DNA from: Verpa conica
Lineage: Eukaryota; Ascomycota; Pezizomycetes; Pezizales; Morchellaceae
Direction of reading: 5' to 3'
DNA length: 64,000 nt
NCBI GenBank assembly: GCA_033030425.1
Contig: JAUFSD010000013.1
Location: 372,001 to 436,000 of the forward strand
The position numbers and the translations under genes are program-made. Of this stretch, positions 37,009 to 49,217 are shown piece after piece. Position 1 is the first letter of the stretch. Every line of letters starts with the position of its first letter. The notes beneath the pieces were generated by a model. It searched no databases, was not told the origin of the DNA, and saw nothing but the letters and a program-made list of their open reading frames with translations.

Positions 37009-37718
37009 CTTCTAGACCCTTAGAAGGCGGTGTACGATGCGGGTCTTTGGATACTGTGCATGTGAGCAAACGGCAAGAGCCTAGGCCACTACCTAGTACT
37101 CTAGGCTCAAGGGTCCGGAAATAATATCGCAAAGCTTGGCATGCGGAATAAATACCAATGAAGAATAATTCTGGGGGGGGAAAATTACCCCACAAAACTA
37201 GGTAGGATTTGCAAAGGTAAGCACTAGGTCCTGCGGTGTTAAGGGTTGAAGAGAAAAAAAAAACCCTTGGACGTTACACTGGTAAGCCCATCCTGGTTGT
37301 GCGCTCCGAGGTGCCCCGGCCTAATTCTCGCCGAGTAAACAAGCGTTCCTGCGTTGGGTATTTCTCGGGGAAATGTTTGGGAGAGTCAATGAAACCTTAT
37401 TCAAATAGCCTACCGGACCGCATTCCTAATCCACTAGTGGTTCTTATATGGCGTTTAAACAGGTACCAATCAGCCAAGAAATCAAAAGATAATATCAAGG
37501 ACCACATCTGTCGAGGGATCTGCAATGACTTCTTCATGCAGCCTACAGACCTCATGTTTAAAGAAATCAACATGGCCCGGAGTGCCGCCTTGGGGATCAC
37601 AATGTGTGGGGTTATTTCGTGGGTTCGGCCAAACGAGTTTTTCAATTCTCGGGGAATTGTTCGATGTTGTTTCCGAGAAAGGGTTCTTGGTGTTTATCGA
37701 AAAGTAATGTAAAATAGC

Positions 37719-37725
37719 TATAAAA
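37719..37725 (+). promoter_or_regulatory. Probable TATA box of the pectate lyase gene
   Basis: TATAAAA about 85 bases before the ATG of the pectate lyase gene, at a spacing usual for a fungal TATA promoter with a short leader. Confidence 0.45.
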
Positions 37726-37805
37726 CAGAGCTTTCCAATACCGTTGTCTCGATTTTTCATAGCTAAACATTTACGAGTGATAGCCTGCATTCAATCAACT
37801 AAAAC

Positions 37806-39072
37806 ATGAGGACTTCATCACTACTTTTGGGGGCGCTCGCCGCGTTCCAGTCTGTCTTTGCCGCCTCGGTCAATGACAAGTGCACAGTTGGATATTGTAC
37901 CCTTGGGGAGGGGTAAGTCTCATAAGCTTCCCCTGAGGTCGTAGTAGAACGTAAGCTAATGAACTATACAGAACAAGCGGAGGAAGCGGAGCAGCTACAA
38001 CAACTGTCTCCTCACTAGCTGCTCTCAAGTCCGCTGTTGCAGATGATGTCGCCCGAATTGTAGTCGTTACCGGCACTATCACTGGTAACGAAGCTGTGCT
38101 AGTTGGATCGAACAAATCGATTCTCGGAAGCGGCGGCGCGAGTAAGTGATCGAGACACCCTATATTTACTTTTACGGGGTGGTTCGCTGAGTTTAATCTC
38201 TCTCTCCGCCTTATAGCTCTTGTTGGTGTTGGCCTGAGGGTCCTGGAGAAGAAAAATGTTATCATTCGAAACCTCAAGATCCAGAAATGTTTGGCTCCTA
38301 TCGATGGAATCGGTATTCAGCTTTCGACCAACGTCTGGGTTGACCATGTTGATCTCTCCGCGGATCAGGACCACAGCAAGGTACACGACTTACCCACCCC
38401 CCTCGAAAAATCCCCTCCCTTCCTATTTTTAGCCTCCATATCATTGAACAGACAAGGCTCATATTTTTCTTTCTTTATACGTGTAGGACTATTATGATGG
38501 GCTTCTTGATATCACTCATGCTGGAGACTACATCACCATCTCAAACACGTATTTCCATGACCACTGGAAAGGATCTCTGGTCGGCCATAGCGACAACAAC
38601 GGCGCCGAAGATATAGGCACTCTCAGGGTGACGTACTACCAGTGCCATTTCAAGAACGTCTATTCCCGCGGACCTAGTCTACGTTTCGGAACTGGTACGC
38701 TTAGTTTAACCCCTCCAATTATCCTTTATATATATATGTATATCTACTTTGAGAAAAGCATACCACTAACGGGAACCTGTTGCGCCACTAGGACACATTA
38801 TCAACGGTTGGTACGAGAACATGGAGGATGCTGTCAATACTCGTCAGGGCGCTCAGATGCTACTTGAGAACTCTGTCTGGAGCGGCATCACAAAGTGCGT
38901 GATCTCCTCGGATATGGGTTATGCCGTCTTGCGTGGATGTGACCTCGGGGGCGGTACCAATAGTGCCCCAACAGGAACCTTGACCAGTGTTCCATACTCG
39001 TATACTCTGCTGCCTGTGACAAGCGTCGCTAGTGTTGTTGGGGCCAACCAAGGGGCTATCTTGACTTGGTAG
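37806..39072 (+). CDS. Secreted pectate lyase, polysaccharide lyase family 1 (5 exons, 309 aa)
   Basis: It cleaves de-esterified pectin by beta-elimination outside the cell. Exons are 37806-37912, 37972-38141, 38217-38380, 38487-38694 and 38792-39072; every join keeps frame. Residues 1-19 form a signal peptide (hydrophobic core LLLGALAAFQSVFA), cut about Ala19/Ala20. The parallel beta-helix shows NVWVDH and DGLLDITHAGDY, the calcium-site region of the family. Lys175 (HDHWKG) and Arg208/Arg213 in SRGPSLRFG correspond to the catalytic Lys/Arg set of PelC-type lyases. RFG and EDAVNTRQG are typical of fungal and bacterial PL1 lyases, and the length is normal. It sits alone in gene-poor DNA. The intron-rich structure argues against recent bacterial transfer. 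It looks intact and active. Confidence 0.93.
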
Positions 39073-41440
39073 ATTAACTAGTTAGGAGTTCTCGTAATTG
39101 TTCTTGAATGTAGAGGTTAGCTTGGGATGTAGTTAAAAGAGCTAGAGACAAATTTACTCTTCAAGATGCTTACTTGTTACATTAAGAGCATTAGACCCAT
39201 GAACCTGGGATGACACCGACCGCGGCACCCCAAAGGGTTCTGACCTGTATCCAGTAAGAGTAGAGTGAATCACAATACCGGTTTTGAATAATAATCCTAA
39301 AGGTGAATTGTCAATTAATATTTTTAGGTGGTGTGATATGCTAGCCGAAGGCCAATGATCCATGCAGCGACAACTACTAGCCAGTCGAAATGAAATAAAA
39401 GGGATCTGGGATTGTAGGCTAGCAAATAGATGTAAGAGGTAGGTCCAGTATATGGGTTTTATACCCAGAAGTAGGTTTTTTTCCAATCTTCCAAGCAAAA
39501 GACGTGATGGGCTTGACAGCAATGCCCGAGTGATAATCAGTGATTTACCACGGTAGAGCCGGCATCCCCGATTTGGGATGGGTTAAAGTGGGTGAAGGAA
39601 AATATCAGATCTAGACGGAAGGGTACATTAAAAGCAGAGGGCTCCTTTGCTCAATATTCTCTGGTTGGCGCCGACTGGGGAAAAAGTGATACTGCAGGGG
39701 TCAGTCATATGGTGAGGTGTTCGGTTTTGTGCATCTTTTATTTTTTCTAGTTTGGCAAATCGGTTGCCTTTACCATCTGGCTTATCGTCAAACGTCTGCT
39801 CTGTGCCGGCGAAGTCCTTTTTCCTTCCTGCGTGGGGCCATATACGCTGAGGCCTGTAGGGTTAGGTTTATAATATTCGTCGGTCAGTCTACTGCTGCAG
39901 AAAGGATCCGGAATGGCGGCCCCAGCACTCATGGCTGGCTGCCCGGTAAATGACAAGCATTTTCACAGTGGGGCCACACGGTAGTTATATTCTCAAACTT
40001 TATCCCCCCTCCCTTCTCCGTGGGAGGTGTTGTCAACTGTCCTTCTTAACCCTTAGGGCTCCGGGAGCTCAGCAGCCGGTCTCGGAAATTTACCAGGTAG
40101 ATAATCTTGAGAGAAAAGGAGGTGTGGGAGTAGCCCCCAGGATAAAGGCACCCCTCGATCCCTGTGAAACGTTCCTAAGCGATATATTGGGTGGGGCTCC
40201 CTAGGAACTCCTCAAGGATAATGCCGGGCCAACCGCCGGGTGAGGGAACGACTTCTCTTTGAGTAAATGCTGCGGTACCATAAATATAATACTGGAGGCC
40301 GCTCTAGCTGCCTCGGTCACCTGGAACAGAGAGACCTTGGCCCATCTGCACAGACTAAAATGATACATAGGGTAGAATCGGGGTCTTCGTTACGTATATG
40401 CTAATCTCATACTGTATAGAGTTAGTAGAAAGACGCCTCCTGTCCGTTTTGTAGAGAGTAGTTAGAGATGTTGTGGGTAAATACTTTTTTTTCTTTTCTT
40501 TTCTTTGCAGTTTATGACAATTCTCACAGAGGTGACCCCTTGCAGCCAACTAGTTGCTAATCATCTTACGTTGCTTGATGCACCCTAGACTATTATGAAA
40601 GAGGTTGCTGATCGACGGTAAACGCCATAAGCTGGGGGGGAGGGGATGGGGGAGTGGAGTGGAGTGGGGTGGAGTGGGGGAGGTTGTGGGTTGTGGGTTG
40701 TGGGTTGTGGGTTCTAGGTTGTGGGCTGGGGTTACGGGTGCGGGTGCGGGTGCGGGTGCGGATTGTGGATTGTGGATTGTGGGTTGTGGGCTGTGGGTTG
40801 TGGGTTCTGGCTTGGGGATTGTAGTTGCGGGCTGTGGATGTGGATTGCAGTTGTAGTCCAGTTGCGGTGCATCACGGTGATTCAACCTTGGCACCCCAAT
40901 ATCTTTGAATAGAATAATTCACTTTATAATAAAAGGATGGCAATAGGGTAAATTGAGTACATGGGTTTTTGGGCATCTTTGAAATGCTATCCCACACAAC
41001 AGGACCGGTCCCTCGCACCTCGCAGGCACCCAAATGTCCGGACCGAGTCTTAATCATTCGCTTCATCACAAACCTGGATCATATGCGTTTGCAGAACAAG
41101 CAAATAAATAAAAGTCTCCCTGGGAAATTTAGTTAGGCCACAAGAGTATTGGTGTGAGGGCTTTACTCCTTCCACGTTACTCTATTCAGCACCCGGGCGG
41201 CGGGCCCCACTCACACGGATGGCCCACCCAGCCCAACAAGGGCAGCAACTTCCTGACCCAGCAACCAGTCTTATGTATACCCGACTCCCGCTCCCTTCTC
41301 CCCTTCCAACCTTAATGCCTCTCGATATGCGTTGACTGTCGATATTTTCGTGGACCCAAAGGCAAGGAAGGTCTCTGCATTCCGGCGCGCTGGGTCTGTC
41401 CTCTTTGTTTCGTCACACCGAACGGCGGTGCTGACGGAAC
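39073..41440. other. Intergenic region with a G-rich minisatellite
   Basis: No supported gene. The main content is the G-rich tandem repeat near 40.63-40.85 kb. The last 250 bases are C-rich and probably hold the promoter of the next gene. Confidence 0.55.
40631..40850. repeat. G-rich minisatellite (GGAGT, GTGGGTT and GGGTGC units)
   Basis: It runs from GGAGT pentamers into seven-base GTGGGTT units, then GGGTGC hexamers and GTGGATT units. The G-rich strand has many runs of three or more G separated by short loops, a pattern that can form G-quadruplexes. Both strands give open frames only because of the repeat. Confidence 0.85.
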
Positions 41441-42232
41441 ATGTCCTTGAGCGATGCCGCTGCTTCTCAGGACTATTCCGAAGCCTCTATCTCAACTACA
41501 GCTCCAGCTACAGTTCCTATCGTTCATTTACACCCACCACTTGCTCTGACTGCCCTCGACCCAGCACTTTCTTTACACCCGAAGCAACAACATAACCCAA
41601 TAGATAATACTATACCACAAACTTCCCTGGATGATCTACCAAACCAATCTTGTTCTCAACAACCTGGTGAATCGCTTCTAATTGCCGTGGGGGATGAGGC
41701 GGATGAAGAGGAGGACCCGGAAAAGACATGTGAAGAGCTGGCACTGTTATTAAAGAGCACCCGGAAACGGGGTCGGGAACCTCCTCCAGGCACAAAACGC
41801 GTAATGAAAACAGTCCGTATCCGGAAAGGCTCGTCATCATCAAAACGTCGGACAAAGAAACACACCCTCCGGGTTCACTTAAAGGAATCCGCCCGCATAG
41901 AGGAGGAGATGGCAGAGCACAGGAGGAAGGGAAAGGGAAAGGGACGGCCAGTGCCAGAAAGACGGCTACCAGTGGCTGGGCCAGGTTCAAGTTCGCAAAG
42001 GCGACCCAGTGGTCTTCGGTTTAGCGAGAGTTGCTACTCTGATAAGGAAGATGAAGTTGAGGAGGAGGGTTATCAAGAAGAGGAGGAGGAGGAGGACGAG
42101 TTTATGGATAACATTGCAAAGGACCGTGAAGTGTCCATGGAATGGCAACAAGGTCCCCATGATCAGTCTAACTCTGAAGCCCCTGTGCGTACCATGGATT
42201 GGAAAACACAAATCCCACCGCACATTATTTGA
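41441..42232 (+). CDS. Highly charged orphan protein, probably nuclear (263 aa)
   Basis: The family is not recognised. It is a single exon from ATG to TGA. Residues 1-75 are Ser/Thr/Pro/Leu-rich; 85-95 is acidic; 107-155 is strongly basic (Lys/Arg clusters such as KRRTKKH); and 166-173 is KGKGKGRP, reminiscent of an AT-hook-like basic Gly/Pro patch. Residues about 200-225 are a run of Glu/Asp with EEEEEEDEF. The end is Trp-containing and moderately conserved in look. It has no signal peptide or membrane segment. Basic plus acidic low-complexity parts suggest a chromatin or RNA partner, but no domain is visible. A short protein with similar composition lies at 33141-33815, but I see no alignable segment. 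Confidence 0.6.
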   Translation: MSLSDAAASQDYSEASISTTAPATVPIVHLHPPLALTALDPALSLHPKQQHNPIDNTIPQTSLDDLPNQSCSQQPGESLLIAVGDEADEEEDPEKTCEELALLLKSTRKRGREPPPGTKRVMKTVRIRKGSSSSKRRTKKHTLRVHLKESARIEEEMAEHRRKGKGKGRPVPERRLPVAGPGSSSQRRPSGLRFSESCYSDKEDEVEEEGYQEEEEEEDEFMDNIAKDREVSMEWQQGPHDQSNSEAPVRTMDWKTQIPPHII

Positions 42233-45200
42233 GTATGCATCTCTATCGTGCTGTGGAGAGTTTCTTTTGTAACATTACTGATATAATCTTCTACTTCTCT
42301 AGCAACTTTTTTTACATTAAATTTTTTTTCTCTTTCTTTACCTTCGGCATTCCAACTACACATACACATTTCCTTGGGGACCTTTCTGGACTGCATCGGC
42401 TACGATGGTATTCAAGTATACCTGCTTCTGGGCCGAACCGAAACCATACTGGCGCGAATATCCTTTTTATATACTATCTACATGTATCTTCTATTTCATT
42501 TTAGGAGTTTGATAAGAGCAAGCATCATAATGGTATACACAAAAAGTTTCTACACTCAGGGAAAGAGGTAGCTACTGTGTATAATCTTTTTTTTTATATC
42601 CAATTCCCCCCAATCTCCTACATCTTTCTATTTATTTCGGTTTATTTTTGCGATATTAGCATATTTTATATTTTTGGGCCGGGTGGTTTTTGATATCCCC
42701 CTTTTGCAATTTCAGAGCGTTTACATATTTTTGGGGTTCTGGCGGTTTCTACTGGGGGAGTTTTTGGTTTTTTTTTTCTTATATAAATGGGGAGTACAAG
42801 GTGCTTTTATGTTTTTTTCATTTATATATTATACATAGTTCAGCATACGGAGGAATACACATGAGCCAACATGCGAAAAAGCAAGAGAAGATATCCAGAC
42901 ATCATTCAGTTGCCCTCTCTTCTAGGAGGTGAGAGCTTAATTCAATATGTATAAAGTCCAAATCTAACCCATCATGTGGATCCAGCACACCGGGCTCTTC
43001 ACTTTCGAACTATGCATGCTCGTGAACTACACTAGCATGCCTCTTGGATATGCAAGCCTCACGGCCACTAGCACAACATCCCAACTGTCTTTGACGTGAA
43101 GCCGAGTACTTGGCCAAAGGCCAACCAATAGAACGAAAGGGGATCTACCATCGTATGTGACGGATTCATCTGTCCTGACCGGGACACTACGGATCCGCCT
43201 CCGCATATATCGTCAAAGGACTATCCACGCCCACACACCCACACAAATTACCGGTACAATGGAGACGCAAGTTAGACAAGCCACACTCCTGCTTCGCAAG
43301 GCAATACAAAAGATCTTGGGACAACGTGCCGATTTCAACAATCAGGCCATGTCCAAATGGAGCCATCCCTGTGGTCCATTTTAGCGTCGACGTTTTTCCA
43401 CCCATCCAATAGTACTCGGGATTCACCGATCGGGCCGCTTCGCGCAGCCGTCCTGGAACGATGGTGGAAAAGAGCAAAGAAGAAAAGAAAAGAAAAAAGT
43501 CTAATGTGGTAGTAGGAGTGTATTAGTACAAGGGTGGTTTTTGGAACTATTTCTGGATACAGCTGTGGAGTGATAAGAACATGAAACGCCGTAGAACTAA
43601 CTGTTCTTTACGCCTATCTAGTCGAGAGAGGAGAGACCCAGGTCCCTGGTTAGCGTCTGTTACAAGAGCTGTAATGAGGGTCTATACTTAGAGCCAGCTC
43701 ACGACTACTAGGGAGCGAGAGAGGGATATTTTAGAGATTTAGGTATATATACACGGAGAATGAGTACTATTTATCAATAAATCCGGAGGGAAAGAAAAGA
43801 TACATGTGAAAGCATATGCAACCTTATAATCAACTGGATATGACGAGGGTTGGTTTTAGGCTCAACACTTAGCTCCCTCTACTGAAATTGAACTAGATGT
43901 CTCTAGTTTTTTCTCAGCTAAGGACCCGATCTCTCGGGGAGGCGGGAAACCACTGACTACTCTAAGACATACAGACGGTCAACAGAATGTCGGCCGTGCC
44001 CAAAGGAAATCTCTAGCAAGCTAGGCTTTTGCCGAACCTCTAATATGAAGGAGGTAAAGTGTTAATACGGAAAGGAGGTTACATACCTTAGAATACGGAT
44101 GCGAAAGGGTACACAATGCTTGAGCGCTAAAAAAAAAAGGATCCTATGGTCCAATGAGAGAAGAGCTACTGAGCTAGGAGATCCCAAGAAACTACAACCT
44201 ACGCAACAAACGTGTAAACAGGACTCGTTACTTAAGCATTCTATTGTCTTAGGTAAATGGGGGTTTAGTTCAGGTCAACAACATATCGCCAAGTCTCTCC
44301 AGCTCATGAGATATTTCCCCCCTAGGGACTGGATCTCCCTAACCCCTGTTTTAGTCATCTCAGATATTGTCGTACATGCTAGTTAGTTAAGAAACATACT
44401 TCGGTAAACGGCAGTTTGCAGGGGAGAAAGAAAAAATAATCAACGTTTTCCCAACGCGTCCTTCCTCTTGAAACGTTGTACCTCTGTCTAGGACATAGAC
44501 TGGGGAAAATAAAGAGAAAAAATAAACAAAAAACACCTACCTTTGTTTTATATTATTTACCCGAGTCAACTGATACGTAGCAGAATTATTCAAAACAATG
44601 TCTGAAAGAGGAGGGGGAGGCAAAAAGTAAATGTCTTGAGTATCAGATGAACCAACCACTAGCGGCGGCTATGGTGATTCTAAATTCTATCTTGGCGACT
44701 TATACAGGGCGCACTGTGCGCCGGAAGGCCGCACATGTCTGGGTAGTTATAAACACGGTGTCATCATATTAATTGCAATTGGCTACTTGTGCCGAGTGAT
44801 GATGGGTGATTCACACATGCAAATACATATTCTCAACCTCGCTAGAAAATGAAGGGCTGGCAGTGTAAGAAATAAACAGGGATTTCCTGTAAAACTAAGT
44901 ACTGCACGCCCTAAAATATATATATATATAATGGTGACTGGAATGTCTTGCTGAGAATGGTCTGGTACTAGCGGTTTTCGCCACTCGCTATAACCACCTA
45001 TGAGGAGACTTTCCTCAGTGAGGGCAGTAGCTGCCTTTACAAGTTAGACACTTCGCCACTTCTTATTTCAACCTCCTAGTGTGGTTCTGGCACTTGCAAT
45101 GGATTTCTAGGTACATATCTTAGCTTCAAATACGGGTCCTGAACAAACGGCTTATTCGGTTTGAGAAATACACACATGTGCTGTGATATATCAGTACCAT

Positions 45201-48200
45201 ATCGGTATTTTGAGAGTAAAGTGCTCATAAAAAAATTTTTGAGGCCAAGATATATATTTTTATATATTTAATAGTAGTTTTGTAATTAAGTACCCATATA
45301 AGGTTTGAGTGCTTCCTTGTACTTCATCCCGGCCACCTAGGTTCATTTATAAGTGTAACAACCTCACCCCGGAAATTTACGTATTATCCAAAACTGGCAA
45401 CCAGAAGCAGAGATATGCGCCCCTAAATATTCATACCAATAGTTAGGCTACCATAGCCTGCTCTTTATATTCGGGTATGTGTAGAGGTAATTTCTAAAGT
45501 GCTAAAGTAGATATTCCATCGAGGGCTTAATTAATATTATAATATATATAAAATCAATAATATCTCTCAATTCCTCAATCCTGTGAAAACAGATCAAGGG
45601 GATGTGTCTGATTTAACACTTACTCGTTATTATAATTAAACTGTGACGTAAGCAGCTGTACTCCCGTCCTATATTATGGGTACAAGCTCTGTAGAGTACG
45701 TATGTCTTTTGAGCATCAAGTAAGCCGTTTGCCGAGATAAATATGGAAGGGTAAGAACCAACCGAGAAAATGACAAACTCATGACAGCTCGTCTCTGATC
45801 AGAGCCCGCACCAACCCTCCTCCGCTCCCACCTCGGTGCGATTTAGTAAAGTTAATAGGATAGTAAGATACCCTGTTGTATTTTTACTACCAGTATGAAG
45901 TCGAGCAGGGTAGCCAGGGCGAGGCGGTTGGTTATGGCTAGGTCCTTTTTCCTGTTTCCTTAATTATTCGCGTTGAGGCCAGAAACCTCGGCACAAAAAT
46001 TTGTGAGATGTAGCGGTTGGCACTAGGAATTGTTAGGAGTTGCGATTCTAAAAAGCGATATTCTCTGACAAAGATTGAACCTGAAGTTAGTGGCCTCGAG
46101 ATGCTGTAAGCTGCTGTTACTAGGTTTCTTATTTTCCCCTTACAAGGAAGGGAAGAAAATCAGTTGGGAGCTCTGTCAACAAAGGCAGCCAGAAGAACGC
46201 GACCTGCGACCTATGACACAGAAGATACCAAATATCGTGTGTTAATGTATGAAAAGCCACTAAATTGCTATTCGAAATTATTGCACTGGGTTCCTCTATC
46301 TGTTTTATTCGGCGGTATAGAAAAGGGATAAGTTGAATATGTAAAATGTTGAAGTGAAGTTTAGCGGGCTAGGGATGATCCGGCCGGGGAAAAAAATAGG
46401 GTTCTGAGGAACATACTATAGTTTTGGGAGAGTAAGGGAAGAATTAAATCAGAGCTATTGGTCAGGGAACTTGTCGATATAAAATAAGAGGAGGTTTTAA
46501 AGATATATTGGGCTTTAATCCTATAATGGTAAATAACTGGAGTAAACTAGGTGTTAATATAATCAGTAGCTGTAAGAATATCAAGACGCTGATTTCAGTT
46601 GTCTTAGTTATACTTAGTTTTCCTAGTAGAAAAAGACGCAAGGAAGAACCCTCTCTATCCAGAAAATGATATCACTAATAGAACATCTCGGCCCAACTTC
46701 TCCTTTCTTTGTATACTCCAAATGATACTCATGTTAAGCACAACTCAGCAGGCCCCAACAACTGCCAACGCATCGCATTGCTATGTTACAAATATATTTC
46801 TTGGCATATGAAATAAGCTCTGTTTATTTGGGATCGTGTGCCGAACTTGCTGGGTATTTTTCCTTCTTTTCCTATGCCAGGTCAGGAGGTACATTGCGCA
46901 ATCGTGAGGCAAATATCAGCACAGCAATATGGATGCAGCAGTAAGAGATAGCCGGTTGTGTAATAGAATGTAGTGGAGAAATCTACCACCACATGAAACC
47001 TCTCCGTTTTGATCAGCGTTGCGTCTCTTGGTAAGGAAATTGGATGCTATCGTCAGCTGGTCTTTTGAGTCCATGCCGGGCCCCCGAATCCCCGCATGGC
47101 TAGAATGCTCTAGAAGTGGCTATCAAGATTCAATGCCGTTCGATGAATCTGTTGTTTCAGCCTTGAACTCGCCTCAAATGGTAGCTATGTGTGGGTGCGT
47201 ATAACCTTTATTGAAATGAGCTCGGCGAACTAGTTCGTCGGATGATAACATGTGAAAAGGTTTTTGTGCTTACGTTTCTTCTTTGGGTTAGGAGCAGAAA
47301 ACGGTTGGGGAGCAAAAGAAAAAGTGAGTACCAGGGAAATAACATTTCGTTTTCGATCCTGGAGATTGCCGTCAGCATGTTTCTATTTGGAGATTCGCGC
47401 GCTCATACCTTTGGTAGCAGAAGATATCAACAACTTTCAATCGAGGTTTATGAGACAAGGTGACGAGACCAACAAAAAATTTCGGAGAATATATAAAAAA
47501 TTACAAGGCTTAATTGTTTCCTTCAGGCTGTTTCATTTCCCCTGAATTCAGCCCCTGGGGCTCAACTAAGTCTTGCAGCCTTGTTTAAAGAGGGTGTGGT
47601 ACCATAGGATCGTACCAGGCAACAGCCAGGAGGGGGTCACGGGTATCTTGTACGTAGATCAGGTACCAGGAAGGATATAATAATTCCGCGGCCGATTGTG
47701 GGCCCGAACATTTCTCAGGATTACTCTAGATATATTTCATAGTCCTGAGTTATGTTAGGCGTATTTGGCCTCCAGGCATCAGTAATCCTAGGCGAAGATG
47801 GCCTTAGTAGGTGCATAGTAGCACAATAAGGGGGTAAGGCTGTGGTTTCAGAGACTGTTACACACTACTTACCGCATGCTGTCGCATCTGGCTACAGCGA
47901 ATTTTTCCCCATCTCATAATTATATTTGAAGTGGGTATGGGATGAGGGGCTGCAGACCTACGAGGGAATAGGAATGAAATAGACTATAGCTAGGGTCGTG
48001 GAAAAAAAAAAAAAAGAAAGCAAATGGGATGGGCTTTGACGCTTAGATATTTTTTTTGCGATAAGGTTAACCGTTGTGTAGAACCTTCTTTCTTTCGAGA
48101 TTCAGCAAACCTCAGTTAGCACTAGAGTAAACAGCTAGGATTACAGCAGGAGGGGACACCACGGAGCATCATCAGCCTTCTTTCCCGGCCCATCATACAT

Positions 48201-49217
48201 ACCTTTTCTATTCACAAGTCTCCCCATGCAGCCATCCGGCACTCGAAACCCAAGGGTGATGTGATACTCAAAAGAATTTTTTCGACATATTTTCTTAATA
48301 TACTTTCAAAATGAAAAGATCGACTAGGAGGAACATAGCAAGGACTGTTTCTCATCCATAGATTACGCGGTCTCGGTCAAAATCGACGCTAAAATCCTAT
48401 AATCGGCGAGTTGACGAACGGGGCGAGCGAGCGTGACTGGTGTGCTTCCATCGTGTGTATCGCTAAACGCGTAACGCAATATGTTCCCCGACCACCAAAG
48501 ATAGAGTCAATTTCATGCAGGTTGAAAAAGCCGAGAAAAACTCCTGGTTAACATGCTGGGGTCTCACTTAACTGAGTACCCCCGCAATCTCTTTCCGTTT
48601 TGTTGGCCAGGTGATCAGTTCCTGCTGCTACCTGTCATTGACCGGACGAAGTTTGATAGTCCGGGATACAGCGCACGTACCAATCAGAAAAACCAAACTG
48701 CAGCCATTTCGTCTCCCATATCTTGCTGTCTTCTTAAACCCATTATAGAAATATAAACACATCGCAAGCTTGTATTTCTTATGTCGAGGTCCTGCATATA
48801 AGCTTCATGCGAAATCCCGAAGCTCCCAGACCGTGCTCCACCGATAGAATTCGATATTCAAATAATATTTCAGTTGATTTATCAACCACTCGCCCAATTA
48901 GCCCCTCACACAATTGCCCATAATCACTCAGAGCAGCACTCAGGAAGGGCGCTCCACCGATTTACGACCAACATCCACTCATATTGTCTCCTGAATTGTC
49001 CACCGACATTGCCTTGATAGCAGGAAACTTCAAGGTCCTGATATATCCTAGAGTCTGCTCGTATCTGTGATAAACTCCAGAGTCTCCAGTCGATCTCACC
49101 TGCTCTGCCGATCTCCCTATTCCGAGGAGATACTGGTATTAAATTTATACGCCAGCTCTTGTAATAAACATCTACTTCCCACAGAAAAAAAAAACTGTAC
49201 TTGAAAGTTCCTTCCCG
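42233..49217. other. Largest gene-poor block in the window
   Basis: Nearly 7 kb without a supported gene, AT-rich with many TA and CTAG steps, and stop codons in all frames between about 44.4 and 46.9 kb. Protein-like fragments occur at 43187-43477 (minus) and 47019-47545 (plus), with no recognisable domain. A TA dinucleotide run lies near 44915-44931. Confidence 0.55.
47019..47545 (+). pseudogene. Possible broken coding region, unknown family
   Basis: Two adjacent plus-strand frames (47019-47204 and 47252-47545) look protein-like. The second ends in a charged segment rich in Asn, Arg and Lys (for example EDINNFQSRF and KKFRRIYKKLQ) of the kind seen in helical proteins. No start, splice or domain ties them into one gene. 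It could be a relic of a gene or mobile element, or chance. Confidence 0.2.

Larger units (their letters stand above)
33816..37805. other. Gene-poor region, nothing supported
   Basis: AT-rich and homopolymer-rich; G tract near 35899 and purine tract near 36330. A frame at 37236-37712 (158 codons, plus) just upstream of the pectate lyase has no recognisable domain and overlaps open frames on the minus strand, so I leave it out. A T-run/A-run inverted repeat lies at about 36976-37008. Confidence 0.55.

Noticed and set aside
37236..37712. A 158-codon frame just upstream of the pectate lyase
   Set aside because: No domain, competing minus-strand frames, and it runs into the probable promoter of the lyase.
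39666..39672. TGGCGCC, similar to a retroviral primer-binding site
   Set aside because: No long terminal repeats, gag or pol frames lie around it. A single 7-base match is not evidence.
40550..40894. A 114-codon Pro/Thr/His-rich frame on the minus strand
   Set aside because: It is generated by the G-rich minisatellite, which keeps several frames open. No start context or domain supports a protein.
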